A DNA stretch of 15,261 bases from JAYSSF01 sp043772005 (lineage in GTDB: Bacteria > Patescibacteriota > Gracilibacteria > Absconditabacterales > Absconditicoccaceae): positions 1-15,261 of the forward strand of contig JAYVGP010000001.1 of the NCBI GenBank assembly GCA_043772005.1. Reading direction: 5' to 3'. The translations under genes were made by a program, and so were the position numbers. The notes beneath the pieces were generated by a model that ran no database searches, was not told the origin of the DNA, and was given only the letters and a program-made list of their open reading frames with translations. How positions within the stretch are numbered: the first letter of the stretch is position 1; every line of letters begins with the position of its first letter. This document shows, in pieces, positions 8,316-15,261 of the stretch.

Positions 8316-8661
8316 TATCAGTGTTGTTAGAAATTAGAACTTCGGAATGATAATCAGAAAGGTTGTCGCTGAAATCAATGAGGGATTGTAAATGTTCAAT
8401 ACGATTGAAGTCTTTACGCTGTGTGGCTAATGCTACCTCTCACCAGTAATAACTCAGTATGAGTATATTAAGGTCTGAGATCTCACGAACCGTTTTATCT
8501 TTAAGATAGGTTCACACGAATCTGTAATCAGAAACGTGTGTAATTCAAGGAAACATTTTTCTAGCTAATGGTTCCGTCTTGTTAATATCGTATCTATTAT
8601 AGTAGAGATTGTCAATAAATTTTTTAGATTTCTTGACGAGAAAAATAATGAATGTATTCAT
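8302..8661 (-). CDS. small hypothetical protein between portal and scaffold (119 aa)
   Basis: ATG at 8659-8661, TAA at 8302-8304, with three in-frame TGA glycines. It starts seven bases after the portal stop, and its end overlaps the next gene's start by 14 bases in another frame. I do not recognise it. The N-terminus is short and hydrophobic (Asn-Thr-Phe-Ile-Ile-Phe-Leu-Val) followed by Lys-Lys-Ser-Lys-Lys; this is too short for a confident membrane anchor. The rest is Tyr-rich and helical, with many charged residues. The tight overlap with the scaffold gene and the clean open frame argue that it is real. A role in head assembly is suggested only by its neighbours. Confidence 0.75.
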
Positions 8662-8668
8662 AATAAGA

Positions 8669-10687
8669 TTAAGCAGTTACTTTAGAGAGCTCAGCAATAA
8701 GTTGTTCATCTGAGAGTTGATCGGGTGCTGGTGCTACTCATGCGTCAGGTGCAGTCGTGTCGCCTGGATTGAATGGAGCTTCAGGCATAAACTTTCCTGA
8801 TCATTTCATATACTGTTGATCATATTTCCAATCCTCGTCTCCCTTCTGTGTTTGGTATCATGAGTTATCTCAGAGTGCCACTTGTTCATTTCCACCATAT
8901 GCTCCTGCTTCTTTTTGTTCCTTGATGATTTTATCTGGATCAAAGTCTTGTCCAGCCAGTACCTTGATAAGTTCCTTCATATTCACTTGCCCGGCAGTAT
9001 ACTGGAGCATAGCTGGAAGTGATTCCATAATTATTTTACGGCTATTCTCTTTGGTCAGCTTATCCAGAGAATTGTAGGTAAAGGTAATTTGCTTCTCATC
9101 AATGATGGTTCGAATATCAATTTTATTGATCGTAAAAGTATCAAACTTTTCCTTCCCATCCCTATCTGGCTTCGTAAGTTCCTCTACCATAATATCCATG
9201 GTTGCGAGTTCTTCTTTCGTATAGAATTTAAGAAACATAAATATCCAGTTGCGTGCGATATTCCCCATCATCTGATCGATACTATCTGTAATCGGTGAGA
9301 GTTTTGATTTATACTGATTGAACTTCATATCAATACCACCAGAGACACGCTCAATGGATCATCCACCACCCGTGATATAGTTACCAGTACCAGAACGCTT
9401 CTCCGCAAGTCATTCGGTCATCTGCATAAAATTGATAGGAGCGAAGTCAGTGACTCCGAGTTGAATCTTTTCAATACTTCCAGTACCATTCGTCTTGATG
9501 GCACGAAACTTTTTGAAATCAATTGTTCCATTTTTTCCTATAGGAAGGTTCCCGGTAACGGCAAACATAGGCCCGAGGATCAGCTTCATGTTATCAATAA
9601 AGGCGTTCCAAAGTGATTCATTAATGTCCTGAAGATTTCAAAGATCATCGGCTACACCATTCGCATTCCCAGTACCTGGGATCATCGAATAATTAATCTC
9701 ATGAATATCTCCAATAGAGAATGCCTTACTTCCCTTGAAGATAACATTTCCATTTACAAAAATAATTTTCTCATCACTCGTAAAATATTCTACGAGTTCG
9801 AAGTTAGACTGATTCGCACTTAAGAAGTAGTTATTTCTTTCTCAACTATTAAATGTAGTGGAATCCATACTGTATCCGGCTAGAAGAGATTCCTTCTTAT
9901 CACAATGTGGAAGCATATAGCTGACATCTCAGGCTTTACTATTATAGAATTGAGTTGTAGAGGTAAGTGACTTTACTGGATTGTAGTCGTACATACTAAA
10001 TCGACTCCCTGGAGTTTCCTTATAGGTCTTGAGGAGGGTATTGAATTGTTTCTTCACCGCCTCATGCTGCTCTTTTGGATAGCCCTCAAGGATCAGTGGA
10101 AGAACCTTTTGCTTGATCGATTCTCCAGTAGTAAAGGTGCGAAGGATCTTATAGGGAGACTGTGAGAGTCCTCGAGAGCGATCAAACATCACATCAAAGA
10201 CAGACACATAGTGCATCGATGGAGTCTTAATCTCGGTAGTAATATCCTTCATAAAGAATTTATCCTTACGAGTTTCTTTAATGAGGTAATCTTTTGTATA
10301 TCCCTTGCCAACGATTAAACATTCCTTTGCCACTTCTTTAAAGGTAGACTTTCCTGTGCCGCGAAAGTCAAATGCTTCATTACAGGCTCGTTTGAGTTTT
10401 GATTCATTGATACCAAACTCGTATCCAAAGTCAAAGAGATTACCAAACATCGTATCGATGGTAGAGGATACGAGTGGATAGCTCACATTGGATTGCCAGT
10501 CCTCGAGTCCCTTCATACGATCTGCAACGAATCCAAGATACTTTTTATAGTTTTGAATATATTTTGCAAAGTCATAATTATGAAATTCCATCATGGTGGA
10601 ATATATAATCTGTTTTACATTATCAAGCGCCTTTATATCATCAGGAGAAAATCCAGTTTCTCCAGTAACAATAAGATTATTTTCCAT
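8669..10687 (-). CDS. portal protein (672 aa)
   Basis: The portal is the twelve-subunit ring at the unique capsid vertex through which DNA enters and leaves. ATG at 10685-10687 overlaps the large terminase stop; TAA is at 8669-8671; nine TGA codons are read as glycine. Near residues 60-85 is Asp-Trp-Gln-Ser-Asn-Val-Ser-Tyr-Pro-Leu-Val-Ser-Ser-Thr-Ile-Asp-Thr, the Trp/Ser/Pro pattern typical of the N-terminal wing region of podovirus-type portals. A long mixed alpha/beta body follows. After the central region there is a Gly-rich loop (Gly-Asn-Tyr-Ile-Thr-Gly-Gly-Gly-Gly-Ser-Ile-Glu), then a helix-rich part and an acidic, Pro/Ala-rich tail ending Glu-Leu-Ser-Lys-Val-Thr-Ala. Length and position between terminase and scaffold fit a portal of about 670-750 residues. 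The call rests on this pattern and order, not on a catalytic motif. Confidence 0.85.
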
Positions 10688-12750
10688 TAGTACAGTCAGT
10701 TATGATAATTAGATGACACCTGTTCAGTATCATTGTATTGGTAGGTTTGCATTTCGCAAGTCTCATTTACATAAGCCTCAATGTCCTCTACGCTTTTGAG
10801 TCAAAGGATCAGGTACATATAGATTACAGCGTATGCGAGAGAAAGAACAAGGTCATCCTTCTTTTTCCCTTTTCCCTTATAGAGAATAATCTCTCCACGA
10901 GCCGACTTCATCTTGATAAAATTATTCAATTGATCGATAAGATCTCCGAGGTCTGATGATATTTTTAGTATATTAGAATTGAGTACCGTGGCAAGCGTAT
11001 TAATGATTTTTCCTTTATTACAAGTATAGAAACCAAATTGTTTATTAAATGAAAGTTCTCAGGCCCCCGTAGATTTGATCCAGGTATCTACCACCCCATG
11101 GATATCTTGCTCAGATACCGCCTCCCCCACTCCAGTACGGTCTCAAATGACCAGAAGATTCTTGTACTTGTCCTTAAAGTCCTTTGCGTACTGGAGTTGT
11201 GTTCCATAACTCGCATTGAGTACCTTGTCCGCGATCTCAATCTTACGCATACGAAGGTTAATCATCACGAGTCCACAGGTATCAGTGAGCTTTCCAAGAT
11301 CAAATCCAAGTATTCGAGGATCACTGTAGTCAATGGTGGATGAAGCAGGGGGCGCGAGGTAGCTTCCTGTATTAAATATATTGGATTCCTCGAGAATCAT
11401 ACAGTATCCCTTCGCATAGAACTCACGATCTCAACCAGCACGCAGTGCCGTCTTTACAGCTTCAAGTTGTATGAGAAATTGTTCTTCAGTTTTCCCCTGT
11501 CGCATCGCCTCATTATCATCTACGGTCAAACGATAGGAAGTAATCATGGGATTTCCAAGCTCACCATCGATGAGTAGCTTATAGAACCAATGATCCACTG
11601 GAGTTTCTTTATTGATCGTAGAAATAACTACGAATGTGTCTGTTTCAAAGGCAGCACGCTGATGAAATGATATCCAAAAGTTATCTGGGATACGAGCCGC
11701 CTCATCAATAATAGCGAAGTCACAGGCAATACCTTCTCCTGTAGCGTTACCAAGCTCTGCATCCCCTCGATCCACATTATAGAGTGATACAATCTTGAAT
11801 ATATTCCCCGTAATATTACACTTAATCACCTGTTTAGCGCGATTAATCTCAAATGCCACCTTCCCATCTACCTTTTTGTTGATGAGATCTCCAAGAAGTG
11901 ATTCAATATAAGTCATGGCCTGGTCTCCAATATTACTCTTATCTGGTACAAAGTACTTGATCTCGCGATAGAGTCTTCATCCAAATCCAGTTCATTCTTT
12001 TAAAAGTTCTCGAGCAGCGATTTCTGCTGCAAGAAATGTTTTTCCCTGTGTTCGAGAGGCGGCTATAATATTATACTTCGTCCAATTGATAATTACCTTC
12101 TTCGCCCAATTGAAGAGTTTAAAATTTCCATTTGCACGAAGGAGATGAGAATAGGCGTATTCTCTATCAGGATCTCCAATCTTGCAATTGACGTATCACT
12201 GTCGTACTTCTGCAAGAAGAACATCCTCGAGTCTGATCTCACTAATTTCAACCGTGGTCCGCTGTCCTCCAGTATAGACACTTGGCTTCTTGTTCGTAGT
12301 ACCAAATCATATGACTCATGACTTATGATCATAGTAGACGCCAAGCGTCAGACAAATCGTTTTGACTATATTAAAAAGAATATCATCAATCATTCGCTCT
12401 TTAGCCATAGGACCAAGCCAATGTTGGATAAAGTTATCCGTAATATCCTTTCCTTCTCGACAGATAGGAAGTTCGAGATCAAAGGCTTTATTATCAAAGA
12501 ACTCTTTAATCATTCCTTTATCATATTTAAAGTTGATTTTACGAGTCTCGAGTGGTTTGAATTTACGAAAGTAGGATTCATCGAGTACACGAAATACATC
12601 ATATACCTGCATATCTGCATCGGTATAAAAGAGTTTATGGTTATTTTTAAGCAGTCCGCGATCAATAATCATTGATCAAAGAAATCCCTTATACGCTTCG
12701 TTTGATTTAAATGATACGGATTCATTCTTGAATTCTGAAAGACTGATCAT
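10687..12750 (-). CDS. terL: terminase large subunit (687 aa)
   Basis: This is the packaging motor ATPase and headful nuclease, acting at the portal vertex. ATG at 12748-12750, TAA at 10687-10689, with eleven in-frame TGA read as glycine. Residues 231-238, Ala-Ser-Arg-Thr-Gln-Gly-Lys-Thr, are the Walker A motif, and Phe-Ala-Ile-Ile-Asp-Glu at 345-350 is Walker B. The RNase H-like nuclease shows Gly-Phe-Asp-Leu-Gly (Asp484), then Val-Ile-Gly-Asp-Arg-Thr-Gly-Val-Gly-Glu (Asp537), then Lys-Asp-Asp-Leu (Asp632/633), in the expected order and spacing. About 210 residues precede the ATPase core, longer than in most large terminases, and contain no motif I know. In the standard code this gene would appear as several unrelated fragments, with the Walker A exon-like piece lost. 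The last codons are Asn-TGA-Leu-Tyr-TAA. The stop overlaps the portal start as TAATG. Confidence 0.95.
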
Positions 12751-12752
12751 AA

Positions 12753-13094
12753 TTAGTATTCGAGTTTACCATCCTTAGCGGCTGATGCTGCAAAGAAATT
12801 GATTTGAGTAGTAGGTCCGAGTCACTTAGCTCCATTGAGTTGGAGTACTAATTTTACTGTTTCGAGAATGGTTTTACCATCCTTATAGACTTCTCATGAA
12901 TTGGTAGTGATTGTCGTATCAAGAAGATCTGCTATTTTCGCGGCAATCTTATCTTCATTAACATTCTTAAGTGCAAGCTTCTGTTGCAGTTTTGCTAAAA
13001 ATGTTTCCTCTTTTACAGCAACAGTAGTCCTTGTAGATACAGGGACTACTTCAGCTGTTTGAGCTGGTATGATTTCATACTCTTGGTCTGCCAT
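12753..13094 (-). CDS. putative terminase small subunit (113 aa)
   Basis: ATG at 13092-13094 to TAA at 12753-12755, with two in-frame TGA glycines. The protein has a flexible, Thr/Val/Glu-rich N-terminus (about residues 1-30). A helical region Phe-Leu-Ala-Lys-Leu-Gln-Gln-Lys-Leu and a segment Lys-Ile-Ala-Asp-Leu-Leu follow. Next comes a stretch of the type Asp-Gly-Lys-Thr-Ile-Leu-Glu-Thr-Val-Lys-Leu-Val-Leu-Gln-Leu-Asn-Gly-Ala, resembling the C-terminal helix of many small terminases, where the chain reads as repeated target-site and oligomerisation helices before a beta-rich tail. A small terminase recognises phage DNA and hands it to the large subunit. The main support is position: it lies immediately upstream of the large terminase, with two bases between its stop and that start. 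No helix-turn-helix is obvious by eye, so the function is likely rather than shown. Confidence 0.5.
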
Positions 13095-15261
13095 TATTCT
13101 CAGTAGTTAGCAAGTGGAAGATCTGGTCGCATTCCCATAGATACCTTTGGTGCTATTTTAAATTTCTTAAATTCCTTTCATCATTTTGCCTTCTTAGCTT
13201 TCGCTATCTTTATACTCGTATTTTGTGGTTTATCAAGCTTTTTATCTGAAGAACCCATACGAATAGTTCCTTTCGACTCATAACCATAGTATAAATTACT
13301 AATCATAATTTTTATATACTCTTGTGACATTGCAGAATTATCAGGATTAAATCACTGAAGAGATTTTGGAATGTATCAGCTTTGTGCTAAGAACTTATGA
13401 GGATCAGAAGATAGATATCATTCTTTTCCAGGAATAAATTCTCGTATAGGAGAAAACTGCTGTGCGAAATTTGGTCTTGCTCATCCAAATGATTTACTCT
13501 GTGGCTTGATTAGCATTCATCTTCGTGTAGTTCAATGAGTTCCTGCGGCTTCATTTACAGTGTTAATGTAAGAATTCTTATCAAAGTCTATAGTATCAGA
13601 AGATACTTTATAGAGCCAGTTTGTTAATTCTTTTCTGGATTTCTCAGTAAGTTTTTCAAACTCTTTATTATCCTTAAGTACATTGTACTGAGTTCTATTG
13701 AGAGACATAAGCATTGCTGCCTGATTTGCAAGTTTTGTTTTTGCATCCATATCTCAATTTGCCTCTACATCTTTAAGTGTCTGAAGAATAACCTTAACTC
13801 ATGTCTCAGTTTCTTTTATTCATTTGAATATAAGAGAGTACCGAGTGGTGAGTGCTGATACCTTAGTATCATTATTGTACATAGCATTTCGAGCTAGCCT
13901 CATCTTTCCAGCAAGATCATAAATATTTTCTTTAAGAAACTCTTGATTATCCGCCCAACTGAATTTAGAGAATAGATCCTTATTATTTCTAATGATATCA
14001 TTTTCTATAACATTTGTAACAAGAGTGTTATCAAGATTAAAGTATTCTTGATACTTCAACATAATATCTCGCTGCAGCATAAGGTCTCTGTCTACACTGA
14101 GTTCTTTATACTTAGTTCAATACTCTGATACTTTTCAAGTTAACTGTCATTGAGTTTCTTGTAATACTTTTTTATTTTTAGAATATTCAATATTCATAAT
14201 TGTTGATAGTATCAATGGTGTTTTTACACCAGTCTTTACCTGAAGGGTAGTAAGTGTTTTCATTAATGATGGACTATTAGCTCCATTTGATTTGATAACA
14301 TCATCTATATTAATATTCATATTAGCAAGCTCTTTTTGTATTTGTTTTTCTAGTACGAGCTGTTGCTTTGATATTTCTAATTTTTTACCTTCAGATGAAT
14401 ATATCTCTACTTCTCATTTAGAATTTATCTTTGAATAATCATAATATCCTATATTTTTCCATAATGAGCTTATAGCTGCTTTATCATCTTCAGATATATT
14501 ACCTCCTGATCATACAAGATTAGTGAGATCATAGTCCTTAGTACCAGTACCAATCTGTCATCCTGTAAATAATTTAGCAAGGTTTCCCTTGGTAATTATG
14601 TTTTCTGTAAGTTCTTTCGTAAGATCATTCATAACTCACATAGATACATCAGATGTATCACCAGTAAACATTCCTGTAAATCATGAGAGTATTGTTCCTA
14701 GGAATCATTTATCTTTCCAAGAAGTAAATGATCTTCTACTCATAACATCAGCAAATAGATTATCTGCATTCGTTGCTCATCCTACTCATAATATTCCTAG
14801 ATTTGCTTTATTTGTTTGGGTATTAAATATATCTGTAGCAGCTCACATTCATGTAGCACGAATAGAACCAGTGTAATGTTGCTTTAGTGAGTATTGAAAC
14901 GCTTCAAGCATATCACCCCTTCCGAGAGAGTCTTCCGTCATATAGCGGTCATACAGAGTATTAAGAAACGCAGGTTGCTTAAAGAGACGAAGAGAGTGGT
15001 TTATGATACTATTAATAGTAAATTGTCCTGCATCTGATCCTTCTCAGAACTCGCTTCATGTTTCATATGCCTTGAAATGCTTACCAATTGGAATCAATAC
15101 CGCTACAAACATATTACTAAATTGATTCCTAAAATCAGCAAAGCTAATTCTATTATCATTATCACGTTCATACTTCTGAAATTTAAGATACAATCATGCT
15201 GTAAGGGCTAATTGATTCACTATCATCGTGTTGTATGTAACAAAGTCTCAGAAATGGGCGG
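13094..15261 (-). CDS. large unrecognised phage protein, C-terminal 721 codons (5' end outside window)
   Basis: The frame is open from the right edge to TAA at 13094-13096 when TGA is read as glycine; about 29 in-frame TGA codons are bridged, and about 29 other glycines use GGN. I do not recognise the family. The visible part begins with a fairly hydrophobic stretch (residues 5-26 of the visible part). A glycine-rich segment follows around residues 120-200 and could contact membrane or form a flexible region. A long helical, Lys/Glu/Asn-rich middle comes next, then a strongly basic tail ending Ala-Asn-Tyr-Gly-Glu. The stop overlaps the ATG of the next gene as TAATG, so the two are probably translationally coupled. 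Its place directly upstream of the terminase genes and its size suggest a structural or ejected virion protein, but that is inference from context only. The penultimate codon is TGA, which could be an old stop codon. Confidence 0.8.

Noticed and set aside
7960..8337. Plus-strand Ser-rich frame of 125 codons
   Set aside because: It is the antisense of the Glu/Asp/Lys-rich scaffold tract, which naturally gives Ser/Phe/Leu-rich nonsense.
5410..12750. CGA or CGG reassigned to tryptophan, as reported for some relatives of these phyla
   Set aside because: CGA encodes the Arg of Tyr-Gly-Gly-Arg-Gly-Ile and the Arg of the terminase Walker A, so it is still arginine here; CGG is too rare to judge.
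1..15261. TGA read as tryptophan (mycoplasma-type code)
   Set aside because: TGA falls on invariant glycines of the HNH motif and the binding module, and the resulting Trp content would be implausibly high, with adjacent double Trp at many loops.
1..15261. Selenocysteine, frameshifts or degraded pseudogenes as the cause of the broken frames
   Set aside because: The breaks are all TGA, stay in frame, number well over a hundred and leave TAA/TAG only at gene ends; decay or sequencing error would produce all stop types and indels.

Overview
The window is a late-gene block of a tailed double-stranded DNA phage, or a prophage of that type. It is AT-rich, and all thirteen supported genes lie on the minus strand, so the gene order runs from right to left. 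In the standard code almost every gene is broken by in-frame TGA. Read as glycine (translation table 25, the code of the Gracilibacteria and Absconditabacteria candidate phyla), TGA gives long, closely packed genes that end only at TAA or TAG. The best internal proof is an HNH endonuclease at 5410-6072. Its family motif YGGRGI is spelled Tyr-GGA-TGA-CGA-TGA-Ile, and its Asn-Gly-Asn-Tyr motif is Asn-TGA-Asn-Tyr. The host is therefore probably a member of those phyla, and the phage is fully adapted to that code. CGA stays arginine.

Layout from right to left. 13094-15261 is the C-terminal 721 codons of a large unrecognised protein that runs off the right edge. 12753-13094 is a candidate small terminase. 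10687-12750 is the large terminase, with recognisable ATPase and nuclease motifs. 8669-10687 is the portal. 8302-8661 is a small unknown gene. 7560-8315 is an acidic scaffold-like protein, and 6192-7529 is the major capsid protein. A roughly 120-base gap follows with two hairpins and a possible promoter, then the HNH endonuclease (5410-6072). 4765-5358 is a candidate head-tail connector. 2828-4765 is a tail protein carrying a carbohydrate-binding-like module. 1701-2816 and 178-1689 are helical proteins in the position where podovirus-like phages keep internal or ejection proteins. 1-165 is the start of another gene cut by the left edge.

Together the genes form a packaging, capsid and short-tail module: terminase cuts and pumps DNA through the portal, the scaffold and capsid protein build the procapsid, and the connector and tail proteins close it and contact the host. 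Genes are spaced by a few bases or overlap, often as TAATG, and none has a clear Shine-Dalgarno sequence. The major capsid gene contains 34 glycines and no TGA, while its neighbours use TGA for about 15 to 65 percent of glycines (hand counts). The window shows no replication, lysis, integration, tRNA or CRISPR features, and no gene on the plus strand.
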